A DNA stretch of 64,000 bases, taken from positions 466,458,740 through 466,522,739 of the forward strand of contig CM042686.1 in the NCBI GenBank assembly GCA_023614405.1. Direction: 5' to 3'. Below are positions 9,909 through 20,840 of the stretch, piece by piece. Position numbers and translations under genes: made by a program. The notes under the pieces were generated by a model. The model saw only the letters and a program-made list of their open reading frames with translations. It was not told the origin of the DNA and did not search any database. This DNA comes from Avena insularis (taxonomy: Eukaryota; Streptophyta; Magnoliopsida; Poales; Poaceae). Within the stretch, counting starts at the first letter, position 1. Each line of letters opens with the position of its first letter.

Positions 9909-12900
9909 CTACGATGCAGGGGGAGAGGTAGGAGCTGCCGTATCACTGGAGACATCAGCCTCGCCCTGATATCTTTCCGAGACGTTCCAATCCGAAACAG
10001 TTTGTTCGTCGTCAGAAACTTCACCAGTTTCTTCGGCGGGCGGAGGCGGCGTCTCTACGCAAGTGAAGAAAGGAGTGTCGTAGCTGGTCAAGTCAGCTAC
10101 GTGGCACCCTTATCCGGCACAGGAGTCCATGATTGCTTTGATGTCCTGCTCCTGTCCGTCTTCATCCACAGTAGAATACCCTCTGGTCACTTGCCAGATT
10201 TCCATGCTTCCATGGTGGCTCATAACCATGGTAAGAGCGTTCTGCGCTACGGTCCATGCGTAGGACATGTTCCAATCCTGGATGAGCTGGGGAATCTCCT
10301 TGGCCTTGTCTCGCACTTCAAAGCCGGACATTCTATGCATGTCCAGGACCTTGCGAACTTCGCCAATATCCTCAAAGGATTGGCAGAAATCATGAAGTAA
10401 ATCGCCGACTTGGGTAAGCCGGTTAGTGTGAGACTCGACGGAGGCTGAATCTAGTAAATTCAGAGGACCTGCGCATATAATGCAAAGGGTTAAGGAAAAT
10501 ACATCCCAATTCCAAAAGTCGGAAAAGGCAGAAATTCAGAAAGGGGGAAATATACCGAAGATGACATCATCAACTTTGGGCTTCTCTTCTCGAAGGCTCT
10601 GGAGTTCAGCCTGGAGTGCCTCGGTAATGTCCTTCTCTTTGAGCAAAGTAACATTGATATCCGAGATCCTTTGATCCTGGGCCGCGATCCTTCGATCATG
10701 TTCTTCGATGGCCATGGAAGAGGATTCAAGAACTTGAGCAATGCTCCGTTCATGATCTGCCTTCAGCCTGTCCAGCTCCCGACGTAAGTCGGTGTTCTCC
10801 ACCGCCAGGGTCTTCAGGTTTTTGGCTTCTTCAATCGAAGCACAGGATTGCTTTACCAGTGCTGTAGTCAAAAGAACAACAGTTGAATAAAAATTCGAAT
10901 ATGAAATAAAAGGCAAGGTTTGAGTACTGGAATGTTTACCTTCAGCCTCATCCCTTGACACTTTCAATTGAGCACTTTCAAGCTGGAGAGCTCTGATTTC
11001 TCTCCGCTTGTTGCAAATATTCTTTAATAATTCCTAGTTATATGAATTAACTTTCTGTAAGTCAGAATACCTAGAGTCAGAAGTCTACTAAAGACTCGGG
11101 CTAATATTTTTACTAATATCAGCACGAGCCTTGGGGGCTGCATTATTTCATTCTTTGGCATCCTAATGAAGCATAAATCTGGATTATCTATCGAACTTCA
11201 TGCTTTGGGCTAGAGGATATGATGTAAAGTAAAATAAAAAAGATGAGTTGGAATTCGACTTACATGATGTTCATGGGTGAGCTTGCTCAAGCTCATGGAC
11301 ACTTCAGTGCTAACCTTCTCGGCGAGGGTCAGCGGGATTACTAGGGGTGGCGGAAGCACACCGGTTCTCAACCCCTCGTCGCGAAGACAGATCTGCTCGA
11401 GAAGTTCGGAGTACTTAACGTCCTCATCTTCTTGTGACTCTTCCTCGGCAGTAATATTACGGCTTTCCAAGCATTGCTAGTCTAGCCGTTGGATCTCTTC
11501 CACAGATTTCCGAGTAATGCCAAGCTTGGCAAGACCCGAATTGTTACGGAGGTTTTCATCGAAGACCTCTACCGAGGGATCATTACCCGAAGAGGGTTCA
11601 CCCTTATCAAAACCTGAGTCACCCATGGTGACGTCAGTTTGTGATCCGAGGATCATTGGCTCTACTTGTTGAGCCGGATCTTCTACGACGATCAGAGATG
11701 GAATAATCTCCGGTGTCGCAGAAGGCTGAGGGGCAGGAGTCGGAGGCATTGCGGCAGGAGAATTCAAATTAAGTTTTGACTGACGCAGGGGCTTTGACGA
11801 GGCTCCCTTCCCCTTACCCTTGGTGAGCTATCTGGCTCTGAAGAGGTAATAGAACAAAAAATGTTACACTTCAGAAAGAATAAGACATAAAAATACTAAG
11901 ACCTTGTGAGGAAAGATTACCTCTTCACAACGGACACCTCCTTCATTCCGATAGACACTGTTGGAGCTTTACGCTTCCAAGGAATTGTGTCCGGTAGTGG
12001 AACCAACTCCCCGTCATCCTGAGATAACTTAGCAGGATATCCCTCGATAGGAGCAAGCTCCGACTCGGGGAGGTCAGCAAGCTAAAAAGGAAAATGGAAT
12101 CTCAGTATTGCAAAATAATGTATAAGATGGATACATAGTTCGAATTACTGCTGGAAAACTTACTGGTGTTATAGGATCATCAGCTGTGTGCATGTCCAAG
12201 GACAAGTCCGGAATTTTCCTCTCGACCCGCTCCTTTATCAGCCATTTGATTTGGGACTGATATTCCTTTTCCGGATATGGCGTGGAGCAGATGCGAAGAG
12301 AGTCTGACCTGCTCTTGTTGATGGTATGCATGAGCCGATCACCGTGGTGTTGGAGATGCTGGATCTGGCGCGCCAGCTAGCAGTGCACTAAGTCGGATCC
12401 TTTCAGATCCTTGTGCTTCATCAAGTATTCGATCCGCCTCTTTGCAAGAAGTAGATCGTCAGTGAGAGAAGGAGCGTCCACATACTAGGAATCTTGGGGT
12501 GTGGCGGCGCCATCGACAAAAGCCAGCAAGGCCGTAGCTTTGCCGGGAGCCGGTCTGTCCTTATGATAGAATAACATGGACGGCCACCATTTCACCGACT
12601 CACTAGCTTTTATCCGAGGATAAACGCGTTCTCTCCTAACGGAAAAACTAATGGTTATGGTAATATATGGATTACCGGTGGTGATAGAATTTCTCCGGAT
12701 GTGAAAATAAAACCGGAAGAGTGAGACTCGGCCTAATGCCAATGTACCCCTCGCACAAAGAAGCATATGCGCTCATCTCTAAGAGAGAGTTCGGGGGAAG
12801 ATGATGGAGTTGAACTCCGTAGTGATCTATAACGTCATAAAAGAAGTCTGAGGGAGGGAAACTAAAACCTCTGTCGAGGTGGGTGCCGAAGTGTACTCGC

Positions 12901-13202
12901 TCGTCGGCGCGAGGAGCGGGAACGATTTGGCCGTAGCCCCTCCGCCAGTCATCGGCACGGAGGAGTCCCTCGTTTTCCACGAGGCGGAGCTTCACATCGT
13001 CAAGGATGCATGGGATCCAGACCCCGCGGTTGCTCTCCTTCTCCGCTACCGATGTCGTCGCTGTCGTCGCTGCCACATCGAAAGATGAGGTCGAAGCCAT
13101 TTTCTCGTGGGTCGACGACCTAGGATGGGCGGCACTGGAGGATTCTGGGGAGGCAGAGGAGCTCTGTTTTCGTGGGAAGCGTCGTGAGGAAGGAAGCAGC
13201 AC
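9909..13202 (-). pseudogene. Antisense gene of Tat-1 (Transposase_28-like), spliced, broken
   Basis: The gene runs opposite to gag-pol. Exon 1 (start at 13202, or more likely MASTSSF at about 13108) ends at a GT donor near 12680. It contains RGVWIPCILDDVKLR, then RGFSFPPSDFFYDVI, YGVQLHHLPPNSLLEMSAY and LCEGYIGIRP, the pattern of the 'putative gypsy type transposon' family (Transposase_28). Exon 2 (about 12642-12160) reads KWWPSMLFYHKDRP and is cut by TAG at 12488 and 12378. Later exons (11767-11477, 11470-11210, 10967-10536, 10340-9909) are acidic, then coiled-coil (LDRLKADHERSIAQVLE). The function of this family is unknown. Confidence 0.75.
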
Positions 13203-13240
13203 AAGTGCTGGTGAAGAAGATGGGGAGGAGAATCCTAACC

Positions 13241-13250
13241 ACTTATATCC
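13241..13250 (-). promoter_or_regulatory. Candidate TATA box of the Tat-1 antisense gene
   Basis: GGATATAAGT on the minus strand, 39 bp before the first ATG (13202) and about 133 bp before the more likely ATG (13108). A transcript starting about 30 bp downstream would give a short leader. The antisense gene therefore seems to have its own promoter rather than using the LTR. Confidence 0.5.
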
Positions 13251-13663
13251 TTCGTACGCGCCAAGATTCGTGCAAATGTGTACAGTAACCGTGACACGTG
13301 TCGCGGAAGGAGCTAGGTAACCCCCTAGCGATGATTACGCCGCCTCGATCTTCGTGCATGCATTAAAACGACGCCTCGGTTCCGCAAAAGGCGGACCCAC
13401 CAACGGTCGTGCTGATGGGAATGTCTGCCAGTGACATGACTTGGCCATGACTAGTGTTAGATTACGTCAGAGACCAAGTTCCGGCTTAGTTTGAATTTCG
13501 AGCTGGAAACCCGAATAATATATTCATAGGTCCGACTCATTTGAGACCCGGATCCTATCCTTTCTTTTGAAGTTTATGGAACCCTTCAAGATTATGCAAG
13601 CCGAAGATCAAGCTAGACGATGATAAAGTCCGACTCTCGATCTTGGAGGCTTCCGGCAGCTGC

Positions 13664-14178
13664 TGTCGGGGATATACTTTGCAAGTATCCTCACTATGCT
13701 TCACTGACTAGGGTGGCCCACTTCGGGTTAGAGCAGTGCTTCACAGGTGGTCCAGTCAGGGAGAAGAGACGGAGTCCAATCCGGCTACGGGAAGGCCCAT
13801 ATGAGTTACCGACATAGGCCCATAGTGTTACTTGTAGTTCAAGATTTACTCTGTAACCGACTCTTAGTCGTAGCCAGATAGGTCTCTCCTATAAACACTA
13901 GGCCGGATATCTATATAAGCCGTCCTAGGGAGAGCTTGTAGGGCACCCTCACAATAGTCTAAAATCTCAACTCGCATAGGCGAAACCCTTGTAACCCATA
14001 TTCTGGCTCTGCCGTATTACTAGATTGCTAGCAGGAGTAGGATCCGTCCAAAGCTGGTGGATTCGAACCTGGGTAAACTTGTGTGCTCACCGTCCGGGAA
14101 CACCATACGTCTCACACCCCTCTCTTCCGCACGCCTCAAGGACCCCCTCATGGCATACTTGTCATCAATCCGACGACA
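13664..14178 (+). repeat. 3' LTR of Tat-1
   Basis: 515 bp from TGTCGGGGATATAC to CCGACGACA, about 93% identical to the 5' LTR by hand count. TATATAAG is at 13912-13919. The TSD copy ACACA follows at 14179. Confidence 0.95.
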
Positions 14179-14334
14179 ACACATTTTACATGTAACAGTC
14201 AATTAGGGAAAATAAAGAGGAACAAAACATATGGCAAAAAGAGTAAGCAAACAATTCCACACAAGATGATTTGGCAGCACCTTAATTACGGAGAAATCAT
14301 GACAAGATGGTGAGCTAGCAGGTAAGGGGACTAC

Positions 14335-14570
14335 CTGCAGCCCAGTCTCCTCGGTGACTAGTGTTTCATCACCTGATGTGTCTCCTTCACTGATACCCCC
14401 CTCAGGATCATACCGAGGTCTTGAGGGATCACTATTGCTCTTTTTAGGGGCGAGTACAGTTGGGGATGCAACAACACTGGCTACGAACCTAATACCAAGT
14501 CGTTGCATCCATAGACTCTTTCTCATGATGGTTTTCATCCGACTTTCTTCCATCGGTAGTATTTGTGGTT
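14335..14570 (-). pseudogene. CACTA gene exon, upstream of the Tat insertion
   Basis: An acceptor (TTCATGTTAG) and a strong donor (CTGCAG|GTAG) frame a 236-nt exon reading PQILPMEESRMKTIMRKSL, then GIRFVASVVASPTVLAPKK and PEGGISEGDTSGDETLV. It has no stops and ends in phase 0, matching the exon at 1375-1599. An acidic, serine-rich linker peptide of this type is usual in CACTA second-ORF proteins. No catalytic motif is seen. Confidence 0.6.
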
Positions 14571-14854
14571 CTAACATGAATAAAGAATTCCAATTAATCT
14601 AGAAATATAAAACTGGGTGCGATACCAACCTATGTTATATAGTATATAGTACTCATCATTTAACAGGTCACCATGAGCAATTTAAACAAAAATATCATAT
14701 GCTTCCAAACTAATGCAACACACGTGATAATGTAACCTGGTTTACAACCTTCCCTTTTGCTACTTCTAGGGGTCTGTGGTGTCTATGGGGGTGTGTGTGT
14801 AGGGGGGGGGGGGTGAATACACTTGGCGATGCAACAGCATATGCTAAGAACCTA

Positions 14855-15060
14855 AGATCATGTACAATGCAAGATGCTTAGAGAAGTGCTTAGCGAAATA
14901 AACCAGTTTTTGGTTAAGCAATGGTGCTTATTTATAACAGGATGATGTCTAAATTGGCACCTCTCAAATACAAATAAGCACTATTTCTTACGAAAAAGCT
15001 AGGATTATTTTTCTAAGCAACACCCCAAGCACATTCCACTGTACATATGTGTTTCTAACA
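14855..15060. repeat. MITE-like sequence with imperfect terminal inverted repeats
   Basis: The left end CATGTACAATGCAAGATGCTT and the right end ...AAGCACATTCCACTGTACATATG are imperfect inverted copies. In between are mirrored AAGCA/CTTAG motifs and AT-rich sequence. Size (about 200 bp) and composition suit a Tourist-like MITE. The target duplication was not established. Confidence 0.4.
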
Positions 15061-15345
15061 TGTATAGGGAACTCCAAATATGGCTCAATATATAACATAT
15101 GGGATGGAACGGTCCGCTATGACCAATTCATACTGTGATCATAAGACATACGACAAAACAGCAAAACAAATGCAAGATGGATTGCATGATAGTCCTACTA
15201 TGGGTGGCCTAGCTGGTATTATACACTAGTATCATACACATAATACTAGTGTGTACAAACTTCCCATTATGACCAACCTAAATGATGGTGTCTATGTTAT
15301 AATACCTATGACACTGCTCACTATGGAGATAATATTAAGATCAGT

Positions 15346-15397
15346 CATAGTGGGGAGTAACATAGCCTAGTAACATGCTATGTTACTCCCCACTATG
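15346..15397. repeat. Perfect 20-bp inverted repeat with 12-nt loop (MITE core)
   Basis: CATAGTGGGGAGTAACATAG is followed by 12 nt and then its exact reverse complement. Flanking sequence (15197-15345) is rich in TAGTATTATACA-like motifs that also recur after the hairpin, suggesting a larger foldback MITE. An RNA copy would form a stable hairpin. Confidence 0.75.
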
Positions 15398-15929
15398 ACT
15401 AGACTTAGTATTATACACTGCAATAATAAGCAGGGCAGGACGATTAAACATAAGCAGTACAATCATCTACCGTGCAATTAAATAGGCAATTAATAAAAAT
15501 ATAACCTATGGTGCTCATTGTCCTATAGTAACCATCATGTAAAACAGTAAACTATGAACTACTTATACGATGAACATAAGACATATCACGAAACAGCCAA
15601 AGTAATGCAACAAATAGGATAATGCAACCTTTATCACACGCAAACTGATCATAAGCCTAATAGTTTACAAGATGGGCAATTCACCAATTGGTTGCAATAA
15701 TAAGGAAGTCAAGACAATTAAACATGAGCAGTATATGCATCTATATCTTTCCACTGAATAGGCAAGTAGGCAGAATATAACATATGTTGTTGATTGTCCA
15801 ATAGTAATCACAAGTGTAAAATATTCCACTGTGAACAATTTGTATTTATACTCGGATCATAAGAGGTGTTATGAAAAGCATTTATCTGCAACAAACAATA
15901 TAACCAAACAGTAGAAAAGCAAGGTAAGT

Positions 15930-16000
15930 GCTTCCTTGCCTTCAGGCTGTGGGGCCTTTTTCTTATTGCTATTTTTGGCGGAACGCTTAAATCGTGGCAT
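15930..16000 (-). pseudogene. First coding exon of the CACTA gene (candidate)
   Basis: ATG at 16000 opens MPRFKRSAKNSNKKKAPQPE, a short basic peptide of the kind that starts grass CACTA second-ORF proteins. A TGA lies just upstream in frame, so this start is well bounded. The splice donor is uncertain: a GC donor (AAG|GCAAGG) and a weak GT site are both possible. The next exon in the model is 14335-14570. Confidence 0.45.
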
Positions 16001-16272
16001 CGAGGCTTGTCAGCGGACCTTGGTAGCAGACTATGTGTACAAGGTGCACGGCGAGTAGGCAGACTTTGTCGACGGCGATGTGGCACACTGTGTCGACTAG
16101 GTGGACGGCGAGTAGGCATACCTTGTAGTCGAGGTGCACGTCGAGTGAGCAGACCTTGACCACGAGTGGGAAGATCTTGACAGCGACATGCAAGGACAGT
16201 GGGAAGAACATGACGGTGAGGTGGCAGGCCTTGTCGACGAGGTGCACGACGAGGTGGTGTACCTTGTCGGCG
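16001..16272 (-). repeat. Second minisatellite of the CACTA gene leader (33/21-bp units), left part
   Basis: Units such as AGGTGCACGTCGAGTGAGC recur with 33-bp spacing, mixed with 21-bp units (33 minus 12). On the minus strand they read 11-residue repeats (RLQGMPTRRPP type) in a frame open from 27222 to the insertion and beyond it. The same array continues at 27042-27222. The Athila element inserted inside this array, duplicating GAGGT. Confidence 0.75.
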
Positions 16273-17318
16273 AGGTTGATGGCTCAAAATATATCGAGAT
16301 CGTTGGGAACCCCAAGAGGAAGGTACGATGAGCACAGTAGCAAGTTTCCCTCAGTTATGAAACCAAAGTTATCGAACCAGTAGGAGCAAGGAAACAACTG
16401 CAAGGTGTTTCTAGCAGAACTTTGCCTGAACTTATAGTGAGGTTGTCAATCTCACCGGTTTTGCTGAAAACAAAGGATTAAACGTATTGTCTGCAAGATA
16501 GTAATTGTTTGCAGAAAATAAACAGTAAAAAGTAACTTTAGAAGGTATAGCAATGGTAAACGAATGGACCGGGGTCCATAGTTCACTAGAGGTGATTCTC
16601 CTTAAGATCAATAACATGTTGGGTGAACAAATTACAGCGGGGCAATTAACAGACTCGAGAAAGCATACCATGCATATACTAATCATCTTGACTCCTAATA
16701 GATGATCTTAATCATGAACGGAGCTCACAAGATCTAAACATGATTGCACAAAGGAGGAGAACCAACCATCTAGCTACTACATGGACCTGTAGTCCAAGGA
16801 TGAACTACTCACACATCACACCGGAGGCAGGCATGGTGATGAAGAAGGCCTCCAGGGTGATCTCTCCCCTCCGGCAGGGTGCTGGGAAGAGCTTCAGATC
16901 CCTCCCGATCTAGGGATGGAGATGGCGGTGGCTATAGACTCTTTCGTGGAATTTTGATCGGGTTCCTTAGGGTTTTCGTCCCGGGAGGCTTTTATAGGCG
17001 GAAGGGCAAGGTCGGTGGAGGCTCAAGGGGCCCACACCAGGTGGCGGCACGCCTAGGGTTGGCCGCGCCACCCTAGGGTGTGGCCGCCTCATGGCCCCCC
17101 TTCGGCTAGCCTCTGGACTCCGTATTGCTTCGGGTAAAATATTGACTTTGGCTTTTGTCCGGTCCAATTCCGAAAATATTTCCTTACTAGCTTTTTTTTA
17201 AACCAAAAACAGCAGAAAACAGGCAAATGGCACTCTGGCATCTTGTTAATAGGTTATTCTAGAAAATGTATAAAAATACCTCAAAGTATGAACAAAACAT
17301 AATAAAGTAGATACTTTT
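16273..17318 (-). repeat. 3' LTR of the Athila element, with deletions
   Basis: It matches the 5' LTR (25483-27036) from TGATGGCTCAAAATATATC inward. It lacks an internal segment of roughly 470 bp (junction near 16692, ACTCCTAATAGATGATC) and about the first 50 bp at its element-internal edge (break near 17315). TSD GAGGT sits at its left. Confidence 0.85.
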
Positions 17319-18346
17319 CCTTCTTTTTTTATTGAGGATGCTTCACAGATTTCTCACTATGTTTATGCTGCAAGTTTCCACCATGATTAGGCATGGCTTA
17401 GGCTAGCTGCCAGGCATTTCTCTAACACATATACAAACTCCATGAGCTTTCAAGCTCCCCTTTTATTTCACACCACCGAGATCCATAAGCAAAAGAACAT
17501 GATATCAACTAAATAAAGTGCAATGTTGAAAGCGTTCCCCATGGTAACGTGGTTCTACTAATTCACAACTTACAAAATGCAAGCATATACACAACATAGA
17601 TGGGCACAATGGTTCAAATTTATTAAGTGCAAGAAAATAAAGTGTGCCATTAAGTTTGTGAGAGCTTTAATCACTAGTTTTCACATAACAATTTTAATTC
17701 GGAAGGTAGATAAAAACATGAATCTACTTGGAATAGCAATAGTGCTAATAGGTAGGTATGATGTACACAAATGGCAAAGGTTTTGGTTTAAGGATTGGAT
17801 GCACGAGAAGCATTCCCTCACAGTACAGGTTTTTGTCTAGCAAGGCTGGGTAGCAAGCATATAAGAATTGGAGGAACAAACAAACATACAAGTGATAAAA
17901 AACAAACATGCAATCTTCCTTAGAAGCACAAAAGATCTTAACTAGAGAATACTAAGCTTATGAGCCAATCAAGAAAGAAAGATGATGAAATTATATTTCT
18001 TAAAAGTACTTTTCTCTTTTTCATTCAATTCTCAAATAGTGTTGCTACTGACCAGAGCCAGGTTTTCCAAAACCAACTAAATTTACTTAATGATCCCAAA
18101 GTGATACCAATACTAACAACAAGATCAATCATATAACAGAAATTGCAAACTAAACTAAGATGTGCAAAAAGTAAATGACAGAACTTCTCATTAATATTCT
18201 ATAATGGCAACTCACACCAAGGGATACATAGATAACTAACTAGAGGGGAGATACTTCCACAATGCAAACCATCTTATATGATAACTTCTCTATTCATGAT
18301 ATGACTCTACTTAAAAAGGTAAAAAGATAAAAGATGTGATACCGCG
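17319..18346. other. Non-coding 3' region of the Athila element
   Basis: About 1 kb of AT-rich sequence between the 3' LTR edge and the polypurine tract. No supported gene. Its left edge coincides with loss of the LTR start, so a deletion probably joined these two sequences. Confidence 0.5.
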
Positions 18347-18362
18347 ACACTCCCCCAAGCTT
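18347..18362 (-). other. Polypurine tract of the Athila element
   Basis: Minus strand: CCAAGCTTGGGGGAGTG. The AAGCTTGGGGGAG form recurs in Athila-like elements and appears again beside the LTR at 62082-63616 (AAGCTTGGGGATG). It would prime plus-strand DNA. Its distance of about 1 kb from the LTR is unusual, so it may be an internal duplicate. Confidence 0.55.
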
Positions 18363-18520
18363 GGAACAAACCAAGGGGATGCAAAACCTGATGACAAATT
18401 ACTCCTTCGGTGGTGGTGGTGTTCTCTCGATGAGCTTTTCAATCAATTCCCTCAAATCCTCAATCTCGAAGGTGAGAGTACGAATCAACTCCGAATTGTG
18501 CGGTACATGATCATGTCGGG

Positions 18521-18984
18521 CTATGAATCCCAACTCTTGAGATTCCTTCCCCACTCTTCCTCCTCGAAGTATTCTTTTCCTGCATGGTTAGAATGAGGCA
18601 TATCCCAATTGGAGGGTAATTTTTCCTTGGGCATATTTTGGAATTGCTGCTCATGAATAAGGGTATGGAATGGATTCTTGGTGCGTGGAGGAGGTGACCG
18701 TGAAGCCAGGAAATGACGTGGAACCTTCCATCTAGTGGACATCCATGCAGTTCTTTTGAACTTGGCAGGATTCACCACCACTCCAATGCTTGCAATGGTG
18801 GTGCTGGTGTGCGGATGCTAGTCTTCCTTTGCCTCCTCTTCAACTTCACTCTCAATCTCCTCCTCGTGCTCAAAGTCTTGGAGATCATCTTCCGCAGGCT
18901 CCTTGCCCTTATCATTGGCGGAGACCATTGTGCTTCTAAACTTTGAGAATAGTTCCTGACAGAAACATGTCGAAACGAAAACAT
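18521..18984 (-). pseudogene. Remnant frames between Athila integrase and PPT (env-like position)
   Basis: Two short frames: 18984-18772 (arginine-rich, RRRLRVKLKRRQRKTS) and 18781-18521 (MVVNPAKFKRTAWMSTRW ... KSWDS). Athila elements often carry a third ORF at this place, sometimes called env-like. I see no membrane segment here, so no envelope claim is made. Confidence 0.35.
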
Positions 18985-19291
18985 GACGAGAACACGATAT
19001 ACGGACCTCGGGGGATCCGGGGATTATATATTATGAATTTTAACAACAAAAGGAAAGTACTAGGAGAAAACGGGTCGGAGATGGGCTCCGGGGTGGCCAC
19101 ACCCCTGGTGGCGCGACCAGGTGGGCCCGCGCCACGGGGTGGCGTGAGCCACCCGGGCTCCGTTTCCGTCCCTCTTTCGACTCATTAATTCCCATGTTAG
19201 ATAAAAACTACAAAAATATAACTTGGAAGGTTTTACGCGGACCTTTTATTACCAGAACTATTACCTATTCTAAAACGGACTCTGTAGGTCT
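18985..19291. other. GC-rich, hairpin-prone block in the Athila 3' region
   Basis: At 19075-19165 the sequence is rich in GGTGGC/GCCACC pairs and resembles the GC-rich hairpin region upstream of the TATA box in the Athila-type LTRs (for example 24980-25050). It may be a displaced LTR fragment. No coding frame is supported. Confidence 0.35.
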
Positions 19292-20689
19292 CTAAATTTG
19301 GTCTATAATAAATTTTTCCGGAGTCACCATTTGAAAATCATCAATATCCTCATTGTAAGAACCTCCAGAAATATAGTGCTTGAGTCTTTGACCATTCACC
19401 ACTTGTGTAGTGTTATCTTTTAAGGAAGAAATTTTCATTGTACCTGAACGATACACCTCCTCAATAACAAAAGGTCCTTCCCATTTTGAGAGTAGTTTCC
19501 CTGCAAAAAATCTGAGACGAGACCTATACAATAGAACCTTCTCACCGACATGGAACTCTTTCTGAAGGATTCTCCTGTCATGCCATCTTTTAACTTTTTC
19601 TTTAAAGAGTCTAGCATTTTCATATGCTTCACTCCTCCACTCATCTAAAGAATTTAAGTCAAACAATCTTTTCTCACCAGCAAGTTTGAAGTCTCTATTA
19701 AGTTCTTTCACTACCCAATAAGCTTTGTGTTCTAATTCTAAAGGCAGGTGACAAGCTTTTCCATAAACCATTTTGTAAGGAGACATTCCCATAGGATTTT
19801 TTAAAGCAGTTCTATAAGCCCATAAAGCATCGTTCAACTTTTTAGCCCAATTTTGTCTAGATCTATTAACAGTATTTTGCAAGATGGATTTAATTTCTCT
19901 ATTTGACAGTTCTACTTGCCCACTAGTTTGGGGATGATAAGCTGAAGAAATTCTATGATTAACATCATATTTAGAAAGGCTCTTTCTAAAGCCACCATGA
20001 ATGAAATGAGAACCTCCATCAGTCATAAGATACCTAGGCACTCCAAACCTACGAAAGATAACATCCTTAAGCATTTTTAAAGAGGTCTCACCATCAACAC
20101 TTTTCATAGGTATGACTTCTACCCACTTAGTAACATAATCAATAGCAACAAGAATATGAGTATTCCCTTTTGAAGGGGGAAAAGGGCCCATAAAGTCAAA
20201 TCCCCAATAGTCAAATGGTTCAATAACAAGAGAGTAATTCATAGGCATTTCGTTGCGTCTAGAAATATTACCAACTCGTTGACATTCATCACATGATAAG
20301 ACAAACTTTCTTGCATCTTTAAAAAGGGTAGGCCAGTAAAAACCTGATTGTAGCTCCTTTTGTACGGTTCTATCTCTAGCATGATGTCCACCATAGGCAC
20401 TACCATGACATTTCCGCAATATCTCTTTTTTCTCATATTCCGGAACACACCTTCGCATAATACCATCCACTCCCTCTTTATATAAATGTGGGTCATCCCA
20501 AAAATAATGCCTCAAATCATAAAAGAATTTCCTTCTTTGCTGGGCTGTAAATGTTGGAGGCAAATACTTGGAAACAATAAAGTTAGCATAATCAGCGTAG
20601 CAAGGACTCGAGCTTACCCCTATTGCAGCCAACTGTTCATTTGGAAAACTATCATTAACAGGCATAGGATCAAAAGAAATGTTTTCCAA
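19292..20689 (-). pseudogene. Athila integrase, open frame
   Basis: A 465-residue frame. The zinc-binding segment HGSAYGGHH...CDECQR lies at about residues 94-137. The catalytic core has [22 protein letters not shown] and [11 protein letters not shown], so the DDE residues are all present. The C-terminal region has [17 protein letters not shown] and [12 protein letters not shown], the GPY/F module that ends Gypsy integrases. This is the best preserved part of the element, although the rest of pol is frameshifted. Confidence 0.88.
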
Positions 20690-20840
20690 TCGAGATAAAT
20701 AATCAGCAACAAGATTTTCAGCACCTTTCCTATCTACAATATGTAGATCAAACTCTTACAAAAGCAACACCCATCAATAAGCCTAGGCTTAGCATCGTTC
20801 TTTATCATAAGGTACTTAATAGCAGCATGATCAGTATGAA

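Larger units (their letters stand above)
1614..14178 (+). mobile_element. Complete Tat-lineage Ty3/Gypsy LTR retrotransposon (Tat-1)
   Basis: Two LTRs (1614-2129 and 13664-14178, TG...CA ends) flank a 12.6-kb element. The 5-bp target duplication ACACA is perfect (1609-1613 and 14179-14183). Order on the plus strand is gag, DGG protease, RT with YVDD, Gypsy RNase H, a second archaeal-like RNase H and integrase. A spliced gene on the opposite strand follows (9909-13202), then the 3' LTR. The second RNase H and the antisense gene are hallmarks of the Tat branch. By hand the LTRs differ at about 38 of 515 positions, mostly transitions. Many stops and shifts make it non-autonomous now. Confidence 0.93.
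14571..15929. other. CACTA intron region with MITE-like sequences and a G-run
   Basis: AT-rich sequence with no supported exon. It holds a GT repeat joined to a run of G (about 14792-14812), a MITE-like inverted-repeat sequence at 14855-15060 and a perfect hairpin at 15346-15397. The length fits an intron between the short first exon (about 16000) and the exon at 14335-14570. Confidence 0.5.

Noticed and set aside
16273..17318. Independent solo LTR at 16273
   Set aside because: TSD GAGGT pairs it with the LTR ending at 27036, so it is the 3' LTR of the same Athila insertion.
18521..18984. Possible retroviral-type envelope gene in the Athila element
   Set aside because: Only short basic frames with no signal peptide or membrane segment, so no envelope can be supported.
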